Assembly (NCBI GenBank): GCA_905236815.1
Contig: CAJOPE010000107.1
Coordinates: 1 to 39,702 of the forward strand
DNA from: an uncultured Prevotella sp.
GTDB taxonomy: Bacteria; Bacteroidota; Bacteroidia; Bacteroidales; Bacteroidaceae
DNA length: 39,702 nucleotides
Direction: 5' to 3'
The position numbers and the translations under genes are program-made. A model generated the notes under the pieces. It did not search any database and was not told the DNA's origin. It was given only the letters and a program-made list of their open reading frames with translations. The stretch's first letter is position 1, and every line of letters begins with the position of its first letter. This document shows, piece after piece, positions 1 to 7,190 of the stretch.

Positions 1-70
1 AATGTACGGTTTAGAGGTCGTAAACCGTCGGTTTAGACCAGCTAAACCATTGAGTTAGCTTTTTTAACAT
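1..70. repeat. Tandem 22-bp palindromic repeat array (locus A)
   Basis: Three units start at 8, 30 and 52, an exact 22-bp period. Units 1 and 2 begin GGTTTA and end TAAACC, and unit 3 is degenerate (GAGTTAG...TTAAC). Read in the other phase, each unit is AAACC-N3-GGTTTA plus a spacer of about 8 bp, so the arms AAACC/GGTTT are perfectly symmetric in the middle unit (22-34). The array may continue beyond the left edge of the window. The same architecture recurs at 396-460, 18013-18100 and 30404-30494. Confidence 0.75.
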
Positions 71-395
71 TTGCGGTACATGCTGAGTGCTATTGCGGCT
101 AACTGTATTTTAAATTCATCGAACTCACGTTATCTTACATTTCATGAAAGTTACTGCAGCATTTACCGTAGCTTTCAAAATATGTTCTCCTCTCCTATAC
201 TTGTGGGGGAAAAGTATGGTTAAATTTCAAGCTAGGAATGCCCAAATCAGGCTGTAATATGCCTGTTCGACAAAATAACATAAAGGCTTCATAAATGGTG
301 CTTTGGGGTAGGGTGATCAAAAGTTGAGCAATGAATAGCTAAAGCCCGATAAGGTAGGGTGCTCAAAAGTTGAGTTCCCTAGCTTTTGGGATTCG
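71..395. other. Gene-free stretch with a 22-nt direct repeat and a small hairpin
   Basis: I see no credible coding region here. The only structure noticed is a 22-nt direct repeat at 307-328 and 353-374 (one mismatch, spaced 46 bp, twice 23) and a small hairpin near 250-270 with CAGGC/GCCTG arms. Between the two repeats, 337-365 matches 2864-2890 in inverted orientation (shared core AAAGCCCGATAAG). Confidence 0.5.
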
Positions 396-460
396 TAAAT
401 GGCGTATTTTTGACTTCTAAATGATGCATTTAGCATTCGTAAATGATGCATTTAAGAGTT
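396..460. repeat. Tandem 22-bp palindromic repeat array (locus C)
   Basis: Three units start at 396, 418 and 440, an exact 22-bp period. Units 2 and 3 share TAAATGATGCATTTA, and unit 1 is TAAATGGCGTATTTTT. The core AAATG-N3-CATTT is a palindrome. The spacers after each core (about 7 bp) differ. The architecture is the same as at 1-70 and 18013-18100, but the arm bases are different. Confidence 0.75.
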
Positions 461-539
461 CCCTTTAATGTGAAGATGATCTTTATTGTTGGTAAATAAC
501 GAAGTTTGTAATAATATTTAATCTATCGAGAACAATCTA

Positions 540-805
540 AGTCTATCTAAATTTTTTAGATAAATTTAGGTAAATAATATAGATTTTCTATGCATCGCCT
601 AATTCATTTTAGATATCTAAATGCTATTTAGATACGTAATATACTGTTACATAATGCGTTAGGTGCTCTATCTAAATTTCTTAGATAATTAGATAAATTC
701 TGAAAAATGAGTGATCTTCTAGAACAATATGTATATTTAGAGTTTTAATATACAAATAACAAGTTGATTTCCTATACATTAGGGTATCTAAAATTTAGAT
801 AAATT
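540..805. repeat. Dispersed TATCTAAAT/ATTTAGATA palindromes
   Basis: Palindromic sites built from TATCTAAA and its complement occur at about 544-562, 608-631, 669-687 and 785-801. Single half-sites lie between them. They sit in AT-rich DNA without ORFs. They could be operator sites or a degenerate repeat family. Nothing in the window identifies a binding protein. Confidence 0.55.
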
Positions 806-969
806 GGCGTGAATTGCGAATTATCACTCTGTATTGTTAAGACTTTTCATGCCGTATGTATAGATTTAAGTTTCTCTCAACTTTTTATTGAGGGTATTTT
901 ATAGATTATCAAGGGTAATATAGAATGAGTATAAAACCTATTAATCCTTAATAATCAGACATACCTTTC

Positions 970-989
970 TATATAACACCTGTTATATA
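970..989. promoter_or_regulatory. 20-bp perfect palindrome, possible operator
   Basis: TATATAACACCTGTTATATA has 9-bp arms and a 2-bp centre. It lies in gene-free DNA upstream of the DnaA-box-like cluster and nadA. A dimeric repressor site is one reading. AT-rich chance symmetry is the alternative. Confidence 0.35.
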
Positions 990-1019
990 ATCCTTTTAAA
1001 ATTCCCATTGTTAATAACC

Positions 1020-1336
1020 TTGTTGATAACTATGCTGATAACCCGTTGATAACAAAACTAATAACTTTCGACTTATCAACACCATTTATCAACCCCTTTC
1101 GGCACCGTGGATATCAACACTGTTATCAAGGCATTTTAAGAAACTTTTCCACGATTTATTTGGTGAAAAAGATATAAACTTATTAACTTTGCACCAAATC
1201 CACAAATTGTGGATAAACTATCTAAAGTATTAGCAATCAATAATAAAGAATTAGATGGGGTTGTTGATAACTGTGGATAAGAGGTTAACAACTTAATAAC
1301 CAAGAAAATGGGCTAAAAGTTATCAACTTATCAACA
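1020..1336. other. Cluster of DnaA-box-like and GTTGATAA sites
   Basis: Two perfect TGTGGATAA sequences (complement of the DnaA box TTATCCACA) lie at 1208-1216 and 1272-1280. At least seven copies of GTTGATAA or its complement lie at about 1022, 1045, 1073, 1086, 1262, 1320 and 1328, with near-matches (CTGATAAC, ATATCAAC, TTTTCCACG) between. Such density is typical of a DnaA-binding region. The stretch overlaps the nadA promoter and leader, so it could also be a DnaA-controlled promoter. Gene direction (nadA aside, minus genes follow to 12 kb) does not favour an origin exactly here. Confidence 0.5.
1159..1191 (+). promoter_or_regulatory. Putative nadA promoter (Bacteroidetes type)
   Basis: TTTG at 1159-1162 and TAACTTTG (TAnnTTTG) at 1184-1191 are separated by 21 bp. 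This matches the -33/-7 pattern used by the Bacteroidetes primary sigma factor. Transcription would start near 1197, giving a leader of about 200 nt that contains the two perfect DnaA boxes. Confidence 0.6.
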
Positions 1337-1399
1337 CGCTATTATCATCTTCATATACGTTTTTTTAAAAAAGAAGAAAGAAAAGATAAATAATATAAT

Positions 1400-2392
1400 A
1401 TGGTTAAGAAAGAATGGATTGAAAAGGGTTTTATTGATGAACCTGTGGATGAATCGCTGGACTTGAAGAAGGAGATTCGCAAACTTTGTGAGGAGAAGGG
1501 TGCCATTATTCTTGCCCACTACTATACCGTTGGAGATATCCAGGATATTGCCGACTTTGTTGGCGACTCTCTGGCTTTGGCCCGCAAGGCTGCCGAGACG
1601 GAGGCAAAGGTGATGGTGATGTGTGGTGTGCATTTCATGGCAGAAACTTGCAAGTTGCTCAGTCCTGACAAGGTGGTGCTCACTCCCGACCTGAACGCTG
1701 GATGCAGTCTTGCTGACAGCTGTAAGGCAGAGGACTTGAAGAAATACAAGGCGGAGCATCCTGGCTACAAGGTGGTGAGCTATGTGAACACTACTGCAGC
1801 TGTGAAGGCGCTTACCGATTGTGTGGTTACTTCGGGCAATGCCAAGAAGGTGATCGATGCTTTCCCTGCCGATGAGAAGATCATCTTTGGTCCTGACTAT
1901 AACCTTGGAAACTATATAAATGGCGTTACAGGCCGAAATATGCTGCTCTGGAACGGTGGATGCCATGTGCATGAGAAATTCTCTGTAGCCGAGATTCTGA
2001 AGCTTAAGAAGGAACATCCTGATGCTTTGGTGATGGCTCACCTGGAGTGCAAGGCTCCTGTATTGGCAGCAGCCGATATCAAGGGTTCTACTGCGACAAT
2101 GCTGAACTATGCGCAGGATCACCCAGAGACAAAGCAGTATATTGTGGCTACAGAGGCCGGAATTTTGCACGAGATGCAGCGAACTTGTCCGGATGTGGAA
2201 TTTATCCCTGTACCTCCTGAAGTGAGCGAGGGCGGCTTAGGATGCAGCTGTAATGAGTGTGAGTTTATGAAGATGAATACGCTCAAGAAGATTTATAATA
2301 CCTTGAAGTATGGCTGGCCTAATATAGAGATCGATCCTGCTATTGCTGAGGATGCTGTGAAGCCAATTGAGAAAATGCTTTCGCTGAGCTAA
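1400..2392 (+). CDS. nadA: Quinolinate synthase A (NadA)
   Basis: This cytoplasmic 4Fe-4S enzyme condenses iminoaspartate with dihydroxyacetone phosphate to quinolinate in de novo NAD synthesis. The 330-aa length fits the family. Visible marks are the N-terminal HYYTVGDIQDIADFVGDS segment (about 40-57), MCGVHFMAET (about 74-83), NGGCHVHEKF (about 186-194) and GCSCNEC (281-287). The cysteines in the last three segments are the expected cluster ligands (C75, C188 and one of C282/C284/C287). The ATG at 1400 directly precedes the conserved domain. It stands alone: nadB and nadC, often adjacent in other genomes, are not in the window. A strong hairpin terminator follows at 2435-2511. Confidence 0.97.
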   Translation: MVKKEWIEKGFIDEPVDESLDLKKEIRKLCEEKGAIILAHYYTVGDIQDIADFVGDSLALARKAAETEAKVMVMCGVHFMAETCKLLSPDKVVLTPDLNAGCSLADSCKAEDLKKYKAEHPGYKVVSYVNTTAAVKALTDCVVTSGNAKKVIDAFPADEKIIFGPDYNLGNYINGVTGRNMLLWNGGCHVHEKFSVAEILKLKKEHPDALVMAHLECKAPVLAAADIKGSTATMLNYAQDHPETKQYIVATEAGILHEMQRTCPDVEFIPVPPEVSEGGLGCSCNECEFMKMNTLKKIYNTLKYGWPNIEIDPAIAEDAVKPIEKMLSLS

Positions 2393-2434
2393 GAGGATTG
2401 ATATTGCTTGCTGCTTAAATAGTAATAAATAACT

Positions 2435-2511
2435 CGGCCCTGTAAGTGGCCGCACAATATCCACAAATGTTACTTGGATCTGTGCGACACCTTACAGGGT
2501 CGAATTTTTTT
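2435..2511 (+). terminator. nadA rho-independent terminator, long stem
   Basis: Left arm 2435-2455 (CGGCCCTGTAAG...CACA) pairs with 2481-2502 (TGTGCG...CTTACAGGGTCG). A run of seven T at 2505-2511 follows. The stem of about 20 bp with imperfections is unusually long for a simple terminator. On the minus strand the same hairpin would close the putative RNA described at 2435-2680. Confidence 0.75.
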
Positions 2512-2680
2512 ATATGAAGCCTGTACCTTGCTTTAGCTATTTCTTCTCTGCTAGGGGCGACCCTTATCGGGCCGAGTAATGGGGAGTGGACTTTATCCCC
2601 AAGCTTGTCGGGTTAAAGCCCTCCCACGCATGGGGTTTCGCACAGGGCGCCCTTATCGGGCTTTGGTTGCTTTAAGTTGC
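2435..2680 (-). ncRNA. Possible structured minus-strand RNA
   Basis: A perfect -7 element (TAACTTTG on the minus strand, 2680-2687) points leftward into a GC-rich gene-free block. The block is packed with small hairpins: GCCC-GATAA-GGGC (about 2648-2662), GGCCC-GATAA-GGGTC (about 2562-2576), CCCA-TGCG-TGGG (about 2626-2637) and GGGG...CCCC. It ends in the long stem at 2435-2502. No ORF explains the structure. It does not resemble tmRNA, RNase P RNA or SRP RNA as I know them. 6S RNA cannot be excluded by eye. No matching -33 box was seen. Confidence 0.35.
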
Positions 2681-2718
2681 AAAGTTAATTAGAAACAGTC
2701 CTTGAATCTATTCTGCCG

Positions 2719-2815
2719 TAGGGGCTTGATTCATCACGTTCCTAATATCAACGTATAGGTCTGAAAGAAATTTAGGTTCATCTGCTGATAGGAATGTAAT
2801 GAATTACGCCCCTTA
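2719..2815. repeat. Long imperfect inverted repeat
   Basis: 2719-2750 (starting TAGGGGCTTGATTCATCA) is an imperfect reverse complement of 2783-2815, about three quarters identical by eye. Together they form a hairpin of about 97 nt. No ORF covers it. It could be a remnant of a miniature palindromic element. Confidence 0.5.
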
Positions 2816-2863
2816 CAGTTGCAACCTTTCTTATTGAGCTTTAGCTGCTTTCTACTAAGCGAT

Positions 2864-2898
2864 TGAGCACTCTATCTTATCGGGCTTTGGTAGCTTTA
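2864..2898. repeat. Copy of the AAAGCCCGATAAG repeat
   Basis: On the minus strand this reads CTTAAAGCTACCAAAGCCCG followed by ATAAGATAGAGTGCTCA. A direct copy of its first part is at 2651-2676 (same strand). An inverted copy of the core plus the GTGCTCA end is at 337-365 (plus strand), on the other side of nadA. Confidence 0.5.
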
Positions 2899-3010
2899 AG
2901 CCTACTTTGAGTATCTTACCGGTTAGGACTTATCATTCAACATTTCTTTGCTGATATTGAATAAAGAATAGTTCTGAAAGTATGTTATCAGCATTTTTCC
3001 ACCGCTTGTG

Positions 3011-3129
3011 GGGGGGGAGACCCAAAAGAGGGTATGCCACGAAATGATGGAACAATGCTAATACTAGTTAGCTAATAGACATTGCTTCGTGGTATACCCT
3101 CTCTCTTATCTCCCCCGTGAAACGGGGGA
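3011..3129. repeat. MITE-like full-length palindrome
   Basis: Nested arms run over the whole element: GGGGGAGA (3013-3020) with TCTCCCCC (3109-3116); GAGGGTATGCCACGAA (3028-3043) with TTCGTGGTATACCCTC (3086-3101, one G-T); CAATG (3053-3057) with CATTG (3080-3084); GCTAA with TTAGC at the centre (3057-3072). A second hairpin, CCCCCG-TGAAA-CGGGGG, overlaps the right end (3112-3128). No transposase is nearby and no clear target duplication was found. Confidence 0.55.
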
Positions 3130-3159
3130 GAAGATCTTTTCTATTCACCTTTTTGTAGC

Positions 3160-4293
3160 TTAAACATCCTCCCTTTCGGGGAGGCTTGGTGGGGTTATAT
3201 TTATCGCAAAAAGAATATATGGCAAGGCCATATTGAAATAAGTGATATCGTAGGTAGAACTGAAGAGATCGAAGTTCTGAAACCTAAACATATTGATGAA
3301 AAAAGTTATGGCCACTAGCCCTACCAGACTATAGCCGCAATTCGCATTGGCCTGGGCGGAACTCTTCCACTTCAAGGCTGCATAGATTATCAGCGGTATT
3401 AATATCAGCATATCCACTAGACTGCCCTGACGGGTTTGCAATACAAAGGGATTGTATTCAAAAAACAATAGTTGATTGCCATTCCAAAGATAGAAAGGCA
3501 GAAAGGTAAGCAGGAATGTAGCACTGCAAATCAATATACATTTCGCCTTATCCACATAGTTCAACGATAGAAATTCCTTTAGATATACTATTCCGAAAGA
3601 AAGAATGGTGCTTAAGCGCGTGCTTAGAAACAATCCGATGATGAAAGGCAGAAGATAGAGATGATCTTTCAACCGGATATTTTTCCACAAGAGAAGGTTG
3701 ATAACTACAGCCACGGCCATAAAGTTGGTGATCAAGTCGCTTCGCACGATAATTTCGTATAGAAAGGCCGGAGAAGTCAATAACAGGGTCACAAAGGCCG
3801 TATGTCTGCTTCTGTCGACTATTTTCCTTGCAGTAAGGAGAAAGAGCGTTAGAACGAAGAAAATCGATGCCCCCACGTTGCCCATCAGATAGAAAGGAAT
3901 ATGAAAGAGCTGCCATATTGGGAATGGGGAGCCATAGCCCCCTAGATGGGTTTGGGCGGAATAGGGATAAATGCCCTGGAAAAGATGGTGGATAAAGTTG
4001 TGGATTGCCGACCATCTATCTACGTTCAAGGTATAGGGATCTATACGATATTGAACTATCGAAGTGGCTGTGATAAAGGTAATTACAATAGTTATCAACA
4101 ATTTTCCCGATAGTTGGATATCTTTGTTGATAACTTTGTATAGTATTCCAGCAAAGAGCAGGTAGCCAAGCGACGCCATACCACCTATGAGTGGACTCAA
4201 ACGGATGGAGTATTTGATGACAAACAATAAGTTGATCAATACATATAGAAAATATAAAATAGTCTTTTGTCCGACTCCTTGAAACTTCATCAT
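3160..4293 (-). CDS. Polytopic membrane protein, GT-C/GT87-like glycosyltransferase candidate
   Basis: 377 aa from the ATG at 4293 (a second ATG follows at 4290). The frame stays open upstream, but that part overlaps porZ, whose stop codon lies 2 nt before this ATG, so translational coupling with porZ is likely. About ten hydrophobic segments fill the protein. Early on a stretch with DRW, HHLFQGIYPYS and GSPFPIWQLFHIP resembles the first periplasmic loop of GT-C mannosyltransferase-like enzymes (a G-YPY then P--Q pattern). I infer a lipid-linked sugar transferase; the exact family is not certain. The last residues (TPPSLPERE) are encoded by a CCTCCCCGAAAGGGAGG hairpin, a typical intergenic repeat, so the C-terminus seems to have been acquired by read-through into a repeat. 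That hairpin may also end transcription. Confidence 0.7.
   Translation of the reverse strand: MMKFQGVGQKTILYFLYVLINLLFVIKYSIRLSPLIGGMASLGYLLFAGILYKVINKDIQLSGKLLITIVITFITATSIVQYRIDPYTLNVDRWSAIHNFIHHLFQGIYPYSAQTHLGGYGSPFPIWQLFHIPFYLMGNVGASIFFVLTLFLLTARKIVDRSRHTAFVTLLLTSPAFLYEIIVRSDLITNFMAVAVVINLLLWKNIRLKDHLYLLPFIIGLFLSTRLSTILSFGIVYLKEFLSLNYVDKAKCILICSATFLLTFLPFYLWNGNQLLFFEYNPFVLQTRQGSLVDMLILIPLIIYAALKWKSSAQANANCGYSLVGLVAITFFINMFRFQNFDLFSSTYDITYFNMALPYILFAINITPPSLPEREDV
3165..3185 (-). repeat. GGGGAGG hairpin repeat inside the gene's 3' end
   Basis: CCTCCC-TTTC-GGGGAGG lies inside the last codons of the membrane protein. Similar CCCCACCAAGCCTCCCC-type sequences are common between genes in Prevotella, from general knowledge. 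It is a plausible terminator stem, but no strong T run follows on the minus strand. Confidence 0.45.
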
Positions 4294-4295
4294 AT

Positions 4296-6293
4296 TTATC
4301 TCACAATAGCGATCTTGCAAACTGTTCCCTTCTCGCCCTCTTGGGTGGCAACCTGTACCATATAAACACCCGAGGCTACAGGATTTCCATTCAAATCGTT
4401 TCCATTCCAAACATAGCTTCCGCCCGTACTCTTGCCCTCGTTCACCAAAACACCATTGCTGGTTACAATCTTGATGTCGGCATTATAGGTAAGGCCTTTA
4501 ATAGTAATCGGTCCACTATAATTAGGCTTTACAGGGTTAGGATAAGCATAGGTGGCCTCCTTGCCCATCTCGCTCACTGTGGCGGTGGCATCGCTCATAT
4601 AGGAGCATAAACCCTTGTCGGTGCCAAAGAATATCTCGCCGGTGGAAGGGTTAATAGCGATAGACTCGATGTTGTTGCTCAGCAGATTACTATTCGAGGA
4701 GAGGAAATGCTGCTCCTGTGTGTTATTGTCCTGACTGATGAGATAAACACCATTGCCATTGGTGCCAAACCATTTACGCCCTGCTCCATCTATCGCCATA
4801 CAACTGATGTCGACACCCGAAAGAAGATAGTCGGCAAGATTGGTACCATCGTTTCTTGGTACCTTATATTGCTGTACGGCTGGGTTGGTTTTTGTTATAT
4901 CCGAGCGGAGCAGATAGATTGGTCCCATATCAGTGCCCAACCATATATTATGATCGTTGTCCTCATCGACACATCTCACATTATTCACAGCTATGGTGGT
5001 TCCATCCTCGTTTACAAACGAAGTAAAGCTGTTCATGGCATCGGTGCTCTCCTGATAAACATAGAAAGAAGGCTTCTGCCAGTTATCGTTGACAAACCAT
5101 AACAAACCGCTGTTGTCGAAATAGAGCTTGCTCATATTGGCCAGGGCCTTCAAGTTCTCCTTGTAGAAAGAACTCCATTCTTTCTGAGCAGAATATTTCA
5201 GCAGATTCTGGTCGTTGTTCAAACTGTTGATAACCCAAAGATCGCCATTCGAATTGAATTTCAAACCCTGAACGAGTACATAGTTCTTATCCGTCTGGAA
5301 AGTAGAAGCCAAACTACTATTATCATAGGTATGCAGTTGAGTGAACTGTCCGTTGTTAAATTCATACAAACCAGTTCTACCGCCCGCAAAGACATGATTC
5401 TCGTTTTTCGGATCGATATCCAAACAATTCAAGTCAACATATTGAGCACCTGTTTTCTCGCTCAGATTATCCTCATAGATCTGCCAGGTATCATTATTCA
5501 TCACCTGAATAGATCCAGGTCGCATCAAGTCCTGCGTAACCGTATAGCCACCTCCACAGGTATATAAGCGGCCCTTATAGAACTTCATGAATCCGAAGTA
5601 ATTATATTTCGGGCCACCCGGCATCAAGGTTCTCGCCTTGGCCAGTAATTCCTCCTTATTTTCCTTTGCTTCAGCGATATAATCCCCCACTCTGCTCCAA
5701 TTACCCTTGTCGAGCAGATTGGCGCTTAGAGAGGCCTGATAATGGCCATCTGAAGTGCTGTAGGCATGAAGCATATTATTCGAGACACTGCTCCAGTTCA
5801 CATTAAAGCCCAGATTATAGGTATTGCTGATCTCTGCATCCGCCACATTCAGCTTGATAATGCCAAAACCCGTACTCAGATACGCATAGCGGCCACTCAT
5901 CATAATGCTGTTGATGGTTTTGTTATCCGTAGTGGTGAAATTATAGATATCCCCCACATTCGTGATCTCGCCATTGGCACTCAGCAAATCAATATTCTGG
6001 TTGCTATAAACAATCACCAGTCGTTTGGCGGAATTATTCCATGCTATCATCGAAATCTCACAATCGCTCAAGCCATTCACCTTATCATAGGTAGTGATGC
6101 TTCCATCATTTTCATTGTAGGCATAGAGACCATTGGAAGCCAATACATAAAGCGTATTGCCCACCTTCACCACATCCGACACATCGTGATAAGCCAGATA
6201 AGCCTTCCAGGTGCCAATGCCGGCAGCATCTGCATTGAAAATAGTGAAATGAGTAGAGAAAAGCAGCAAGGCTGCCAGAAATATCTTTTTCAT
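4296..6293 (-). CDS. porZ: T9SS component PorZ-like propeller protein with C-terminal sorting domain
   Basis: 665 aa. An N-terminal signal peptide (about 1-23, ending ADA) is followed by GTWKAYLAYHDVSDV, the start typical of PorZ. Repeated propeller blades of the two-component-regulator type run to about 570 (for example NIWLGTDMGPIYL, RKWFGTNGNGVYLI, EIFFGTDKGLCSY). The last 80 or so residues form a type A T9SS sorting domain (YPNPVKP...GVYMVQVATQEG...KIAIVR). In Porphyromonas gingivalis PorZ sits on the surface, is itself T9SS-exported, and delivers A-LPS to the sortase PorU. The start overlaps the GT2 stop by 4 nt (ATGA), so it is co-transcribed with rdgB and two glycosyltransferase-like genes. 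The assignment rests on overall pattern; other propeller/CTD proteins are a weaker alternative. Confidence 0.8.
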   Translation of the reverse strand: MKKIFLAALLLFSTHFTIFNADAAGIGTWKAYLAYHDVSDVVKVGNTLYVLASNGLYAYNENDGSITTYDKVNGLSDCEISMIAWNNSAKRLVIVYSNQNIDLLSANGEITNVGDIYNFTTTDNKTINSIMMSGRYAYLSTGFGIIKLNVADAEISNTYNLGFNVNWSSVSNNMLHAYSTSDGHYQASLSANLLDKGNWSRVGDYIAEAKENKEELLAKARTLMPGGPKYNYFGFMKFYKGRLYTCGGGYTVTQDLMRPGSIQVMNNDTWQIYEDNLSEKTGAQYVDLNCLDIDPKNENHVFAGGRTGLYEFNNGQFTQLHTYDNSSLASTFQTDKNYVLVQGLKFNSNGDLWVINSLNNDQNLLKYSAQKEWSSFYKENLKALANMSKLYFDNSGLLWFVNDNWQKPSFYVYQESTDAMNSFTSFVNEDGTTIAVNNVRCVDEDNDHNIWLGTDMGPIYLLRSDITKTNPAVQQYKVPRNDGTNLADYLLSGVDISCMAIDGAGRKWFGTNGNGVYLISQDNNTQEQHFLSSNSNLLSNNIESIAINPSTGEIFFGTDKGLCSYMSDATATVSEMGKEATYAYPNPVKPNYSGPITIKGLTYNADIKIVTSNGVLVNEGKSTGGSYVWNGNDLNGNPVASGVYMVQVATQEGEKGTVCKIAIVR

Positions 6294-7183
6294 GAATGTT
6301 CGTTTTGATATGCTAGATGTGCAAAGTACAGCATCTTATAGATATTAAACGCATAAATGCTTGGTTTATTGCTTATTATCCTACTTATCAACAATGTGTG
6401 GATAAGTTGATAAACCAGATGAAGAGCGACGAGAATATGGATTTTCTTAAATTTCTCGATGAGTACAAGAATACGCGAATAGCCTTTCAGTTCGCTTCTG
6501 AATTTCCAAAGCGTTTGAAGGGCTTCCTCGCATTTATGTAGATAGTGCTCATTGCTCTCATACTTATCGAAGACCACAGGATTGTCGATATGATGCACAG
6601 AAAGTCCTGCTTCAACAAGTTGTTTGCCTAACAAAACATCCTCGTAGCCATACTTTCGGAATCGTTCATCGAAAGGATGGTCGAAAAGATGCTTTCTTCT
6701 GACAAGGAAGTTGGTATGGAGTTCGAGTTTTTTCTCTCTTCTATTCTTCAAGGAATGAGCCTCTTCACATTCCTTCTCATATCGCCATCTCAAATTATCG
6801 GGATGGTATCCGGCAATGGTGATGCCTCCAACCACTACATCGCCATTACTCTCGATATATTTCCTTATATAATCAGGATTGTCGAGTGAGAGATCGCCAT
6901 CAATAAAGAGAATCCATTTCTTCAGGGCTTCCCTTGTGAGAAAGTTGCGGATGGCCGCTCTTCCCGAATTTTTCTCCCGAAGCAGATATCTCACTTCGGG
7001 AAATTTTGTGATGACCTGATTCTTCTCGATAAAACTCTTGTCGGAAGAGCCATCATCGGCCACCACGATTTCAAAATCAAGACTATCGATACTGCTGCAT
7101 TGCTTATGCAGTTCTTCCACCAGACAACGGCAATCGCAGTTATAGGTAGGCAGTAGTATCGACAGACTCTCTATCAATTTCAA
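6290..7183 (-). CDS. Family 2 glycosyltransferase
   Basis: 297 aa, GT-A fold, inverting GT2 type. The nucleotide-binding start SILLPTYN (8-15), ADDGSSD (42-48), the metal-binding FIDGD (93-97) and a later YGYEDVLLGKQL segment (about 183) are all present, so it should be active. It transfers a sugar from a nucleotide sugar to an acceptor that cannot be told from sequence. A hydrophobic stretch near the C-terminus (about 250-285) suggests membrane association. It starts 7 nt after rdgB and its stop overlaps the porZ start, so the three form an operon. The link to a T9SS/A-LPS protein suggests a role in surface glycan synthesis, which is inference. Confidence 0.88.
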   Translation of the reverse strand: MKLIESLSILLPTYNCDCRCLVEELHKQCSSIDSLDFEIVVADDGSSDKSFIEKNQVITKFPEVRYLLREKNSGRAAIRNFLTREALKKWILFIDGDLSLDNPDYIRKYIESNGDVVVGGITIAGYHPDNLRWRYEKECEEAHSLKNRREKKLELHTNFLVRRKHLFDHPFDERFRKYGYEDVLLGKQLVEAGLSVHHIDNPVVFDKYESNEHYLHKCEEALQTLWKFRSELKGYSRILVLIEKFKKIHILVALHLVYQLIHTLLISRIISNKPSIYAFNIYKMLYFAHLAYQNEHS

Positions 7184-7190
7184 GATAGTT

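Noticed and set aside
1331..2170. 279-aa minus-strand frame over nadA
   Set aside because: It is antisense to an unmistakable NadA and its sequence is typical of shadow translation (His/Leu/Ser-rich).
2435..2680. tmRNA, RNase P RNA or SRP RNA
   Set aside because: Their conserved sequence cores, as far as I can recall them, are absent from both strands of this block.
3548..4015. 155-aa minus-strand frame inside the membrane protein gene
   Set aside because: Alternate frame of a gene with clear transmembrane pattern; no independent start signal.
6397..6405. DnaA box inside the glycosyltransferase gene
   Set aside because: A single TGTGGATAA within coding sequence, without companions.
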